The notes under the pieces: model-generated
The model's database searches: none
Told to the model about the DNA's origin: nothing
The model's input: the letters and a program-made list of their open reading frames with translations, nothing else
Part shown: piece after piece, positions 35,601 through 43,058 of the stretch
Layout of the letters: each line of letters opens with the position of its first letter
Numbering within the stretch: position 1 is the first letter of the stretch
Source of the DNA: a virus
IMG/VR virus record: IMGVR_UViG_3300028581_000014
Span: 62,001 to 126,000 of that record
Length of the DNA: 64,000 bases
Strand: one strand, 5' to 3'
Position numbers and translations under genes: made by a program

Positions 35601-36353
35601 GTCAAATAGATAAGGCCAGTCAAAGTTTTCTGAATTATAACCAGCTATTATATCTGGCTTTATCATATCGATAATTCTAAAGAATTTTGCGATATTTTCA
35701 CGCTCACTATCTCGCTTATCCGATAATGTATTACCAATGCTCTCCAAGATATGTTCAATACCTCTATTATCCCTAACACCAATTTGTGTGATAGCGTGTT
35801 TAGAAGCAAATAATCCTTCAGTTTCTAAGTCAAATTGAAAACGATGTAAGTCAGAGTAATCATCAATACCCTTAAATAATCTCTTACCAGATTGTATTAA
35901 AAATTGCTCAGTTGGGCTAAACAATATAAACATCTTGTAGTTCTCTTTATCGAAGACATCAATACCGCCATCCTTAAAAAAGCTAATTAGTCTGTTATAT
36001 GATTGGCTACACTTAGCAATGAATTTGTAACCATTTTCCATACGTGGCGGTACATACCCCTCATCATTATGGGTTCTTAATTTTTTAATTGTAACACCGT
36101 ACTTATCACGAGCTTCAATTATTTTCATTCGATTCCCACCATACATAATCTTAGTTACATCTTCTTTAAACCAAATAAATGGTTCGTAATGAGCAACTCG
36201 TTGGTATTTAGGTCTTGCTGGGTCATTGATGACCAAGGTAACATTATTCGTATGGTATTCGGATTCAACAGCTACGATATATTTTTCTGGGTCTGAACCC
36301 TGTAAAAATTGTTCAATTTGCTCGTTGGATAGGGTAGTTTTAGTTTGCGCCAT
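32646..36353 (-). CDS. DNA polymerase, family B (gp43-like)
   Basis: 1235 residues; replicates phage DNA with proofreading. Exonuclease motif I is DLETEG (~174) and motif II lies in IIAGYNSENFDWP. Polymerase motif A is LDYAALYP (~474), motif B ILANSWFGSYG, and motif C GDTDGFNF (~621). All catalytic acidic residues seen are intact. It is longer than T4 gp43 (898), with extra sequence between motif C and the thumb. The C-terminal tail is built on repeated Asp-Ala-Glu-Asn units. The end, DDGWPF, is a hydrophobic tip that could bind the sliding clamp, as the gp43 C-terminus does; that is inference. Two tandem host-type promoters precede it. Confidence 0.95.
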   Translation of the reverse strand: MAQTKTTLSNEQIEQFLQGSDPEKYIVAVESEYHTNNVTLVINDPARPKYQRVAHYEPFIWFKEDVTKIMYGGNRMKIIEARDKYGVTIKKLRTHNDEGYVPPRMENGYKFIAKCSQSYNRLISFFKDGGIDVFDKENYKMFILFSPTEQFLIQSGKRLFKGIDDYSDLHRFQFDLETEGLFASKHAITQIGVRDNRGIEHILESIGNTLSDKRDSERENIAKFFRIIDMIKPDIIAGYNSENFDWPYLFDRAERLGMDITELAITLNRISKIKRKSATLKLGSEIEHYNQTHMYGYNILDISHAVRRAMAINSEIKSWGLKYITQYSEIAKPNRVYVAGDKISLIWADKVNQYAFNNTNGDWYKITEKANLKPNYVITTGAYIVQRYLCDDLWETEQIDNLFNQASFLISKILPTTFMRSSTMGTAGQWKLIMSAWSYQNGLAIPETQQKREFTGGLSRLLEIGYAKDVAKLDYAALYPKIQLTWGIFPDLDISGVMRGILTYVVDTRDHFKNLTGSEKKKANKLSDELKKNRSNMTPSEISEVEAKIAEYKSLSNLYDKKQLPLKILANSWFGSYGAPYIFNWGDTDSAEETTCRGRQALRLMVRHFTEKHGFKPLVGDTDGFNFAFPSNIDDIKYVARGSHWKTTKDAGKELIGLDAVLAEFNENYMEGRMGLDIDDICRSTINFARKNYANDINGKIKLVGNSIKSKKMPVFIEDFLAKAIRMLLDGDGQSFINYYYGYVDKIYNYQIPLVKMANKSRVKTTLSDYRKKASMKNKAGNPMPKQAHMELAILGGLNITLGDTLYYINTGNSKGQGDLKTIDKNKMTKKARDAFFAANGFYPPVDKVTELNCKLIDPAVVEHDFEIIKELELLKKALLAIDGDSDDDKVAIENRIAEIETELHTDEYNVPKYLETFNNKVKPLLVCFNPEVRKNILLSIIKTKDKQTKIVTEKLKERTVYTKQECELVSGMPFNVGDQDSYADLMRMEDKEIKFWDKVDKLPNYMTQDEWDTIRSDYHNRMAKFRAESIEEEKNKLDYLFKRLEVKELSDVTNKGLLTIDIFIIADISTDGLGNLVSRKWGEVLAHVNDIFKYEEDAIRRNHYYNLTNNESVDRYDAWLDYTNQQLVMSGETINIDTDEITLVDATVVAKLLSEKANQGINTNKIKKVAEDDAENDAEDDAENDVEDDAENDAENDESIILEDEFDDTYAERPDDYEPIVIPTIEVIDDGWPF
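32761..32844 (-). repeat. Seven 12-bp repeats in the DNA polymerase C-terminal tail
   Basis: Seven units of TCATTTTCAGCA or close variants (plus-strand reading) encode an acidic Asp/Glu-Ala-Glu-Asn/Asp array of 28 residues. Unit number could change by slippage without breaking the frame. Confidence 0.85.
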
Positions 36354-36366
36354 ATTATTTTTTTTA

Positions 36367-36397
36367 CAAAACTACGTATATTTTTACTATTAAACAA
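36367..36397 (-). promoter_or_regulatory. DNA polymerase promoter, proximal
   Basis: On the minus strand CTTG with TTG at 36397-36395, 20 bases, then TAGTTTTG (36374-36367), 14 bases before the ATG at 36353. Confidence 0.65.
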
Positions 36398-36433
36398 GTA
36401 GAATGGCTAAATATTTTTTAACTTTGTACGTTA

Positions 36434-36464
36434 CAAAGTTACGAAAAGTTATTGAGATAAACAA
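36434..36464 (-). promoter_or_regulatory. DNA polymerase promoter, distal
   Basis: On the minus strand TTG (36464-36462), 20 bases, then TAACTTTG (36441-36434). It has the same spacing as the proximal promoter and a shared CTACTTGTTTA start. Confidence 0.6.
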
Positions 36465-36474
36465 GTAGGATTAA

Positions 36475-36846
36475 TTATTTTTTTATACCATGGTCAAGTA
36501 CCGTAACGTACAATGATTCACGTATAGGTACAATCAAGGTACCTGAACCGTCAAGAAACTCAATATCGAACTGTGCTACATATCTACCAGCCACAGATGT
36601 TTCTTTCTCAGTAAACTTATAAATCAAGTAGTATTCCTCACCAACACAACTCGCTGGTGTTACCAGTTGAACACCAGTAGATTTCTTGGCAATTCTTTTA
36701 ACACCAGTAACCACATCACTCATGGTAAAATATATATCGGCATTCTGAATCAGCTCAAAAAACTTTTGAAAGTCATTTCGGCCATCACGAATAAGTTCCA
36801 GTTTTAAAACTGGTAATGTTGAATTTTTGTTTATGAAGAATTCCAT
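36475..36846 (-). CDS. Probable baseplate/fibre-associated protein with Ig-like fold
   Basis: 123 residues. The pattern LKLELIRDGRNDF, ADIYFTMSDVVTGVKR, GEEYYLIYKFTEKETSVAGRY and a final strand LYVTVLD fits the small immunoglobulin-like domain seen at the N-terminus of baseplate upper proteins that anchor receptor-binding proteins. A late-type box lies 7 bases before the ATG. It ends the minus-strand adhesin cluster (38981-40546, 37165-38970). I see no catalytic residues. The fold is inferred from strand pattern only. Confidence 0.45.
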   Translation of the reverse strand: MEFFINKNSTLPVLKLELIRDGRNDFQKFFELIQNADIYFTMSDVVTGVKRIAKKSTGVQLVTPASCVGEEYYLIYKFTEKETSVAGRYVAQFDIEFLDGSGTLIVPIRESLYVTVLDHGIKK

Positions 36847-36852
36847 ATTGTT

Positions 36853-36860
36853 TATAAATA
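36853..36860 (-). promoter_or_regulatory. Late-type promoter box TATTTATA
   Basis: 7 bases before the ATG at 36846; minus-strand context AGATATTTATAAACAA. Confidence 0.5.
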
Positions 36861-36871
36861 TCTTTAAATAA

Positions 36872-36925
36872 TTATTTAGACAGATAAAGCTCTAAAAATC
36901 TTGCTTGTACATCAGAATCAGTCCA
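36872..36925 (-). pseudogene. In-frame coding-like remnant after a stop codon
   Basis: Seventeen codons (WTDSDVQARFLELYLSK) continue in the frame of the 30-residue ORF after its TAA. The stretch reads like a helical protein end. It may be the remnant of a longer gene broken by a nonsense change. Confidence 0.3.
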
Positions 36926-37018
36926 TTAATTTATTGTTTCATTGCCATTGATTGTTAAATCATCTGTAAAGGTAGGGTTTGTGTTAACATTTAATTGTGA
37001 AATTTTTTTATTTGGCAT
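36926..37018 (-). CDS. Very short fibre-leader-like peptide
   Basis: 30 residues, MPNKKISQLNVNTNPTFTDD at the N-terminus. This resembles the leader that begins many phage fibre proteins (MxNKKISQL, then Pro/Thr and Asp-rich). The frame then stops at TAA but remains coding-like for 17 more codons. A late-box variant (37035-37043, TATTTATTA) precedes it. It is either a genuine tiny gene or the head of a degraded fibre gene; I favour the second because of the coding-like continuation. Confidence 0.35.
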   Translation of the reverse strand: MPNKKISQLNVNTNPTFTDDLTINGNETIN

Positions 37019-37089
37019 ACTTTAATTTAGTTTATAATAAATATATTAAACTAATATAAAACCTAAGAAATAAAAACGTTATTTAAAAT

Positions 37090-37164
37090 TTATACCCAAA
37101 CCATTCCATAACCACTTTGCTGCAACAATAAATAAGCGTCTTCTGTCAATATAAAATTGGTGTC
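37090..37164 (-). other. Coding-like 24-codon extension beyond the adhesin stop codon
   Basis: Directly after the TAA of the 601-residue gene the same frame reads DTNFILTEDAYLLLQQSGYG and ends at a second TAA (37092-37090). The ILTED plus LLQQSG pattern looks like a short tail-protein repeat. Stop readthrough or a recent nonsense change could explain it. Confidence 0.35.
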
Positions 37165-38970
37165 TTAAATGCCATATCTAGGTGCACCATTAACATAATT
37201 GTATTGAATATTAGCATAATTTAAATCACAAATATTAAATTTAAATTGTGATATACCACCAATAAAGGTACCACCAAAGTTTTCTTCTATTGGTAAACCA
37301 GCATCTTTAGCATCTGGTCCATCAAAGGTTTGAGTTTCAATTAACCCCTGACTACCACCACCAATGCTTAAATTAAACGGCACACCAACTTGTTTTGATT
37401 TATATTCATTTAGACGTTTAGCCATATGTTCTGGGAAATCATTTACAACATATTTGAGCTTTGAATTAACATAAAACATTAACTTACCTACCCGTTGACC
37501 TTTTGTTTCTAGTTCGCAATCAGTTAAATAATTTGTTACGTATCTAATAACAACATAAGACCACTCATTTGATGATACAATCCCTGCTTCAGAATAACCC
37601 TCTTGAATTGTAACGCCACTGGTATATATTCTTTCACCACTAGCATTTGTTGAACAATCACCAGTAACGGTTAACATTCTATAACCAATTTTTCCATCAC
37701 TAGTTATCCTAAAACCTAAGGCATTGTCAATAATATCTAATCTGTAATCAACTTCAGTTTGAGGCTTGGTATTACCACTATAAGTCTCGATGGTTTTATT
37801 ACCAAAACCATCGTTAGGATTATCACAACAAGTACTAGCTGAATAAGTTGTACCTCGACCATATATTAAAAACGGATTAGTGTAATCTGATATAACTTCA
37901 GCACTCTTGGCAACCGAAATACCCTTGCCATCGTAAGTATAAACTGTTTTGGTACCTAACCCATCAATACTGCCATGATAATATGAAGAATAATGAGTAT
38001 CAGTAGTTGTTGTTGTTGTTGTTCCTGTTGTGAATATAAAGCTATCTGTCGCACCAGTAAGTCTACTAGGACTAGCGTCATATGCTCTACCATAAATCAA
38101 GAATTGATTTGTAATTAACTCTATTTCGATTTGTGGTGGGTCTAGAGGTATTGCGAAGCCATAATCACCAACAATCGAGACATCAGGTTCTTTTAATACC
38201 GTACAAAATGTGGTTACGGTACCAGTACATGCGGTTGTTGTTGCTGAACAAGCACTTAAACAACCAGTATTATTACCCTCAAATTGATTCCAAAACTTAT
38301 TTTCGGCACGAGTACCCATATAGAAGAAGAAGCCAGCATTATTTGGATATGTATCATTTAATGTTGTACCAGTACTATCACAAATATCTTGAGGGTTTAA
38401 CCAAAATTCGGCTGACCAAGCTTGGTTAACCCTAGTTGGCAATACTTCATAAGTACTTCCATCTATTTTATAATAACCTTGATAAAAACCACCACAAAAT
38501 TGAGTATAGTCACCTTCAGTACCACCAATAACTCGTTCTGTTGGATAAACATATGTATCAGTTGTGCCAGTAACTAAATGCATCATAAATCTAGTCTCGC
38601 CAGATGGTATAATTAACGTGCTACCAGTCAATGCATCAACCAATGCATCATTTTTATAATCCAATGGGTCTTTTTCAAAGGTAACAAGACCATTATCAAT
38701 ACCAGTCAAACCAATAGTATTAAAGGTATAACCAGTATTTACAGCATTATCCCAAGATACCAAGCTATAAATCGTTGAAGCCGTTGTAGCACTATTTGGG
38801 TATATACTAACATTATCAAAGTCATACCAAACAACGAAACAATCACCAGAAGTTAAACCACCACTGGCTTGTATTGGGGTACTATCATTAGCTAAAAAGA
38901 AATCCCAATAATCGGAATTACTTAGTTTTAAATCTAACTTATTAAAATTAAAATTTTTTATGTTTACCAT
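37165..38970 (-). CDS. Large adhesin-like virion protein with a LamG/concanavalin-like domain
   Basis: 601 residues. The sequence is Gly-, Thr- and Tyr-rich and beta-strand rich. Elements WSAEFWLNPQ, WSYVVIRYV, KLMFYVNSKLKYVV and FIGGISQFKFN are in the order expected of LamG/concanavalin-like sugar-binding sandwiches. Eleven or so cysteines are clustered (LSACSATTTACTG, STCCDN), unusual for a phage fibre. Repeated YGRAYD/YGRGTT segments suggest an internal duplication. It lies 10 bases after the S74-type fibre gene and shares its transcript. It probably binds cell-surface glycans. The frame continues in coding-like form beyond the stop. Confidence 0.55.
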   Translation of the reverse strand: MVNIKNFNFNKLDLKLSNSDYWDFFLANDSTPIQASGGLTSGDCFVVWYDFDNVSIYPNSATTASTIYSLVSWDNAVNTGYTFNTIGLTGIDNGLVTFEKDPLDYKNDALVDALTGSTLIIPSGETRFMMHLVTGTTDTYVYPTERVIGGTEGDYTQFCGGFYQGYYKIDGSTYEVLPTRVNQAWSAEFWLNPQDICDSTGTTLNDTYPNNAGFFFYMGTRAENKFWNQFEGNNTGCLSACSATTTACTGTVTTFCTVLKEPDVSIVGDYGFAIPLDPPQIEIELITNQFLIYGRAYDASPSRLTGATDSFIFTTGTTTTTTTDTHYSSYYHGSIDGLGTKTVYTYDGKGISVAKSAEVISDYTNPFLIYGRGTTYSASTCCDNPNDGFGNKTIETYSGNTKPQTEVDYRLDIIDNALGFRITSDGKIGYRMLTVTGDCSTNASGERIYTSGVTIQEGYSEAGIVSSNEWSYVVIRYVTNYLTDCELETKGQRVGKLMFYVNSKLKYVVNDFPEHMAKRLNEYKSKQVGVPFNLSIGGGSQGLIETQTFDGPDAKDAGLPIEENFGGTFIGGISQFKFNICDLNYANIQYNYVNGAPRYGI

Positions 38971-38980
38971 GACTTTTTTG

Positions 38981-40546
38981 TTAAAAACTTTCTAAGCTAC
39001 TTCGTTTCCAACCATTAGTAGTCTTAATATATATGTGGTTATCATCCATAGTGATATTACCTACATTACCATATGTATCGTTAGATGATGTAGGTGTATA
39101 TGCTGGTATTGATAATGAATTTGGTTTAAAATCATTATTTGTTGTCCAATTACCATCATTATCTATTACTAGGGTTGCTGGTGTATCATTGTTAATACCA
39201 TGTAAGACACTAATACCGCCACCAATGGCTGTTTCTTTAGTTCCACCATAGTTTAAATCGATATTATTGTCTTCAGCAATGATACTTTGTGTTTGTAGGT
39301 ATGTATTTGTAACATTTGACCCACCACTGTACATTTCTTTTACGGCCTCAACCAATAAAGCGGTTATATCCTTGTACTGAACACCTAAATAATTGTCGGA
39401 ACCACTAGTAAATGTCAATTCTGGTACGATATTATTAACTTCTTGTGCAATAAAACCATATCTAACACCATCACCACCAGCATTTCTATCTTTCCAGTTA
39501 TATGTTACGCCTCTAAGGTTAAGAACCTTATCTAAAGCGTTAGTTATAACCATTACATTTTCCTTAAGACGTATATCTGAAGCTTGATTTACTACGTTAC
39601 CGTTAGCATCGACACCAATATCAGTTGCACCTGGTCCAGCACCGATTGTTTTTATGTTTAAGCTATTAACATACGTAAAATTGTTGCTCGTACCAGTTAT
39701 ATTATCACCCAAAACAATTGAACCATCACCACCAGCTATACTATTTTGACCATGTACGAAGCTAGTTAAGCCACTTGCAATTGATGAATAACCACCAGCA
39801 TGTGAATAACCACCAATTGCATTATTTTGATGACCTTCAGTTAATGAATATTCACCAAGAGCCACTGATTCCCGATTAATTATTGATATACCAGTATTAA
39901 TTGAGCCAGTAGTTGCCGACCAATAACCACTACCAGCTCCAGTAACAGACCATTGACCCTTACCTTCAGTGTTGGCACAAGTCCAAACATACCCCACTTG
40001 CGGTGACTTCGTTATTATCAAATCTTCGGTTCTAGTAATACCCACGGTATCAACCCATATTGTACGACCAGAATAATCCAGTCCATTAGCGCTAATAAAT
40101 TGTAAAGCATTGGTAAATATCGTTCCACTATATGCCCCAGCACCTAAGTTAGTCATAGATGTTACGAATACATCATAACTAACACCACTATAATTGACAT
40201 AATAATTATAACCGTCAACAGTTGTAGCTGATGTAACACCAACAAAGTACCCATCAACATTTTGTGTTGTAGCACTGTTTGTTGGTGTAATAGCGGATAG
40301 CGTTGATTGAGCAATACTCATGCTTGGATTAGCCCAAGTAAATACCGTTGTACCAGAATTACCTGAAAATGAACTAACTAAACTTAATTGGGTTTGAGTA
40401 ATCGCTGTAGTCGTTAAATCTGGGCCAGTTGTTAGTGCACTATAAGCTACACCAAATATAGTACCACCAGATAATATCGTGAAACTCTCTGGTGATTGTT
40501 TGACTTGTCTATTGTTGGAAAAATCTAATTTTGTTCTAAACGACAT
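38981..40546 (-). CDS. Tail fibre/appendage protein with Peptidase S74 chaperone domain
   Basis: 521 residues from the ATG at 40546 (MSFRTKLDFSNNRQVKQ). A longer frame exists upstream but crosses the late box and the divergent gene, so I reject it. The middle contains a head-domain repeat typical of trimeric adhesins (SVALGEYSLTEGHQNNAIGG, then HAGGYSSIASGLTSFVHGQ). Residues ~350-450 carry the S74 intramolecular chaperone: SDIRLKENV with the Ser-Lys dyad, LRGVTYNWKD, YGFIAQEVNNIVPEL and YKDITALLVEAVKEM. In known S74 proteins this domain trimerises the fibre and then cleaves itself off. About 100 residues follow it here. Confidence 0.8.
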   Translation of the reverse strand: MSFRTKLDFSNNRQVKQSPESFTILSGGTIFGVAYSALTTGPDLTTTAITQTQLSLVSSFSGNSGTTVFTWANPSMSIAQSTLSAITPTNSATTQNVDGYFVGVTSATTVDGYNYYVNYSGVSYDVFVTSMTNLGAGAYSGTIFTNALQFISANGLDYSGRTIWVDTVGITRTEDLIITKSPQVGYVWTCANTEGKGQWSVTGAGSGYWSATTGSINTGISIINRESVALGEYSLTEGHQNNAIGGYSHAGGYSSIASGLTSFVHGQNSIAGGDGSIVLGDNITGTSNNFTYVNSLNIKTIGAGPGATDIGVDANGNVVNQASDIRLKENVMVITNALDKVLNLRGVTYNWKDRNAGGDGVRYGFIAQEVNNIVPELTFTSGSDNYLGVQYKDITALLVEAVKEMYSGGSNVTNTYLQTQSIIAEDNNIDLNYGGTKETAIGGGISVLHGINNDTPATLVIDNDGNWTTNNDFKPNSLSIPAYTPTSSNDTYGNVGNITMDDNHIYIKTTNGWKRSSLESF

Positions 40547-40560
40547 TTTGTGTGTTTTCT

Positions 40561-40568
40561 TATAAATA
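40561..40568 (-). promoter_or_regulatory. Late-type promoter box TATTTATA (minus-strand unit)
   Basis: 15 bases before the ATG at 40546; context GAATATTTATAAGAAAA. Confidence 0.55.
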
Positions 40569-40584
40569 TTCTGTCTTTTGATTA

Positions 40585-40592
40585 TATTTATA
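40585..40592 (+). promoter_or_regulatory. Late-type promoter box TATTTATA (plus-strand unit)
   Basis: 15 bases before the ATG at 40607; context TTATATTTATAATAAAA. Together with 40561-40568 it forms a divergent late promoter pair in a 60-bp gap, with equal spacing on both sides. Confidence 0.6.
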
Positions 40593-40606
40593 ATAAAAGA
40601 CAAATT

Positions 40607-41083
40607 ATGGCTACATTTAAAAAGAAAGACATAATGGAATTGGTTGGTGGTGATATTTATTCTAACGGTGGTGATAAGAATACCAACGGTGACAGCGAAA
40701 TTGAAACTGGTCCAGTACAGAAATCTTATACTGATAATTCTGATTATGAAAAAGGCCAATCAACGACAACGGATAAAGTTACTAGTCGCTATCGACAAGA
40801 TATACCTTGGTTCGCAACATACTCGTATGGTGGTAGGCGAAGCCTTGGTGGGTTACAAGTATATGAATCCAACACAAGGGTTTTAACTAAAAATTCAGTT
40901 GAAGAAAAGATAGAGGACTTGGTTAAAAAAAGCAAAGCAACAGATATAAACCCAAAAGATTATAATCCTAAATTGGCTAATATCTTAGATGAAATAAATG
41001 ATACCGATTTAACTGAGAAACAACTAGAAGAATTAAAAAAAGCTATAGAAGATAAGGTAATGAAAAAACTTAAAAATCTATAA
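40607..41083 (+). CDS. Small probable virion protein, unknown
   Basis: 158 residues from the ATG at 40607. An upstream frame start at 40550 lies in the divergent promoter and is rejected. N-terminus MATFKKKDIMELVGGD, then a Gly/Asn/Asp-rich linker, a central GRRSLGGLQVYE segment and a C-terminal helical part (LTEKQLEELKKAIEDKVM). No family recognised. First gene of a five-gene late operon that ends at a strong terminator. The late box and small size suggest a structural or assembly protein. Confidence 0.6.
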   Translation: MATFKKKDIMELVGGDIYSNGGDKNTNGDSEIETGPVQKSYTDNSDYEKGQSTTTDKVTSRYRQDIPWFATYSYGGRRSLGGLQVYESNTRVLTKNSVEEKIEDLVKKSKATDINPKDYNPKLANILDEINDTDLTEKQLEELKKAIEDKVMKKLKNL

Positions 41084-41084
41084 T

Positions 41085-41537
41085 ATGGCAAATCAGAATC
41101 TAAAGAATAAAACCTATAATTTAGATGGTGATGAATTTAACTATCAAGCATTGGCTATGCAACAGTCTAGATTAAAAAAAGCACAAGAAAATTGTCAAAA
41201 TGATAATGATTGTGGTGAATTTAATAAATTGGGTGGTGTTTCCAAACTTAATCGTTTAGATACAATAATTGGCAAAGAACAAGATGTTGATTATCAAAAG
41301 AAAAAAGTTGGAATGGATGCTGGTAGAGAAAACCAATTCATAAAAACCCACGAAAAAGATAAGGATAACGCCAATCCAACAGGCATTGGTGGTATACCTA
41401 AAATAAATAAAGGTTCCATTAATAGAAAAATAATGTCTAATAAGGAAGTATATAATGAAAATTTAGATAAAGAAATATATAACATTAGATATTTAATAGA
41501 ATATATGAATAATAACAATAAAAAACAAAAACTATAA
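41085..41537 (+). CDS. Small probable virion protein, unknown
   Basis: 150 residues, hydrophilic and basic. It is helical in the first third (FNYQALAMQQSRLKKAQENC), has two cysteines seven residues apart, and a Lys/Asn-rich C-terminus with a long helix. It begins one base after the stop of the preceding gene, so translation is probably coupled. No catalytic motif. The function is unknown; it could be an internal or assembly protein of the virion. Confidence 0.55.
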   Translation: MANQNLKNKTYNLDGDEFNYQALAMQQSRLKKAQENCQNDNDCGEFNKLGGVSKLNRLDTIIGKEQDVDYQKKKVGMDAGRENQFIKTHEKDKDNANPTGIGGIPKINKGSINRKIMSNKEVYNENLDKEIYNIRYLIEYMNNNNKKQKL

Positions 41538-41540
41538 GCT

Positions 41541-41924
41541 ATGCCAGTAGGAAGTCCGTATAATGGTGGGCAGTCACCTTTAGAAGCTGCTGCTATTGCT
41601 CAAAGAGCATTTTTAATACCAGCAAACACATATAATAATGCTGCCGCAGCAAATGAATATAGCGCAACGCACACAAGAGCGCTATCAGATACACTTACGC
41701 CAATTTATGGTAAGGGTTCTGGACAATTCTTGGATATCGAAAACTATGCTGGTGTTGGTGGTGAATGGGACGTAAACGGTAACCAATCAAACTCTGTTGG
41801 TTCAGGTAGAAACCCATTATTAACACTAAATAGTGCTACTTGGGGTTATGGGCCAGCTGGCTTGGGTTACAGTGTTTACGTAAGTCCTAATACATCATTA
41901 AACATAGGTCAAGTAATTATCTAA
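41541..41924 (+). CDS. Small probable virion protein, unknown
   Basis: 127 residues, rich in Gly, Ala, Asn and Tyr, with few charges. The N-terminal ~50 residues look helical (SPLEAAAIAQRAFLIPANTY), the rest beta-rich (GEWDVNGNQSNSVGSG; WGYGPAGLGYSVYVSP). This composition is that of exposed structural or decoration proteins. It is third in the late operon, three bases from its neighbour upstream and one base from the gene downstream. Confidence 0.5.
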   Translation: MPVGSPYNGGQSPLEAAAIAQRAFLIPANTYNNAAAANEYSATHTRALSDTLTPIYGKGSGQFLDIENYAGVGGEWDVNGNQSNSVGSGRNPLLTLNSATWGYGPAGLGYSVYVSPNTSLNIGQVII

Positions 41925-41925
41925 T

Positions 41926-42387
41926 ATGAAGCTTTACAATTTATACGAAACAGTTATATTAGAAGAAATTGCTAAAAATCGAAGGATTTTAAGCGAAGGC
42001 GCTAGTATTGATGATGTTAACTCAGCTATTGAGGGTAAGTATAATGTAAATATTCTATACCGTGATAATGTAGATACACCACCAAGCAAGCGTTATATTC
42101 AAGTTTATAACTTAAGTAAAACAAAAGCTGGTAATGATGCGATAAGAGCTTATCAAATTTTTGGTGGTTCTAAGACAACACCAAAAACTGGTGCGTGGAA
42201 GATTTTTAGACTTGACAGAATCGAAGGTTGGTACCCAACAAATATGAAGTGGCAAAAACCAGTATCGGATTTAGATTCTAGTATACCTAAGTATAATCAA
42301 AACGGTGATAGAACTATGTCAACGGTTATAAATAAAGTAAACGTAGCTCAAAAACCAGAATTACAACAACAACAACAAGCATTTTAA
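41926..42387 (+). CDS. Probable virion protein with a WYL/SH3-like domain
   Basis: 153 residues. N-terminal amphipathic motif MKLYNLYETVILEE, then residues ~30-115 with the order VNILYRD, RYIQVYNLSKTKAGNDAIRAY, WKIFRLDRIEGW. That resembles the small SH3-like WYL fold, in which strand-turn-RxFRLDRI is diagnostic. WYL domains bind nucleic acids or nucleotides in bacterial regulators; a role in a late phage operon is unknown. The C-terminus is Gln-rich (six Gln within eight residues). The WYL assignment is from pattern alone. Confidence 0.45.
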   Translation: MKLYNLYETVILEEIAKNRRILSEGASIDDVNSAIEGKYNVNILYRDNVDTPPSKRYIQVYNLSKTKAGNDAIRAYQIFGGSKTTPKTGAWKIFRLDRIEGWYPTNMKWQKPVSDLDSSIPKYNQNGDRTMSTVINKVNVAQKPELQQQQQAF

Positions 42388-42388
42388 T

Positions 42389-42982
42389 ATGGAACAAACA
42401 CCACCACCAGTAGATATAAACAAATTAAGGGGTATATTAGGTAAGGCTAAACAAGTCATGCATAAAGTAGAAGACACGAAGCCAATAAAATCTTCTCCAA
42501 ACGGCAATAGTTATGTTACTGAAAACTATGAACAAACAAGCCCTATTTATAGTCCTAATGATGAGCGTGAACCAGTTTATGCAACACCTACGCTAGCAGA
42601 TTACAGACCAACAAATACACAACCAGCTAGCTACTCCAAAGAACAAATAATGGCTTCTAACTTACCTCAAGCTATTAAGGAAGCGATGATTAATAAACCA
42701 ATACCACAACTAAGTGGACCTAATCATACATTCTCATTACACGATATTGGCTCATTAGACCCAGAACCAGTACGACAAAAACCAAGAGTGAATGAGGGTA
42801 TTGGTCAGAAGCCTAGTAATATGATTACAATTTCTGAAGGTAGATTGAATGAAATGATAGAAGAAAAAGTTAATGAAGTTCTACAGAGAATATTACTTAA
42901 AAATATAACAGAACAAACAATTAAGAAGACGGTTACTACGCTCATGAGGGAAGGTAAATTAGTAACCAAAAAGAAAATATAA
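42389..42982 (+). CDS. Pro-rich probable virion protein with C-terminal helix
   Basis: 197 residues. The N-terminal two thirds are rich in Pro, Ser, Asn and Tyr and probably extended (PSYSKEQIM, PVYATPTLADYRP). The C-terminal ~60 residues form helices beginning ITISEGRLNEMIEEKVNEVL, a variant of the ITESQ-type motif seen at the N-terminus of other proteins. Last gene of the late operon and followed by a terminator. A linker or scaffold-binding protein is a reasonable guess but unproven. Confidence 0.5.
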   Translation: MEQTPPPVDINKLRGILGKAKQVMHKVEDTKPIKSSPNGNSYVTENYEQTSPIYSPNDEREPVYATPTLADYRPTNTQPASYSKEQIMASNLPQAIKEAMINKPIPQLSGPNHTFSLHDIGSLDPEPVRQKPRVNEGIGQKPSNMITISEGRLNEMIEEKVNEVLQRILLKNITEQTIKKTVTTLMREGKLVTKKKI

Positions 42983-42984
42983 TT

Positions 42985-43008
42985 AAAAAGGCCAAATTTG
43001 GCCTTTTT
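42985..43008 (+). terminator. Terminator of the late five-gene operon
   Basis: Perfect stem AAAAAGGCCAAA / TTTGGCCTTTTT followed by a T run, three bases after the stop at 42982. Confidence 0.85.
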
Positions 43009-43058
43009 TTATTTACTAATGTTTTGGATTAATTATATTAGGGTATTAAACTAATATA

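Noticed and set aside
36872-37170. Recoding of TAA as a sense codon, suggested by two in-frame interruptions
   Set aside because: TAA is the normal stop at the end of most genes here, often overlapping the next start, so a genome-wide code change is not tenable.
40547-40759. Extension of the S74 fibre gene upstream to 40759
   Set aside because: It would cross the divergent late promoters and overlap the plus-strand gene at 40607; the extra residues are hydrophobic and low complexity, and ATG 40546 sits at the right distance from a late box.
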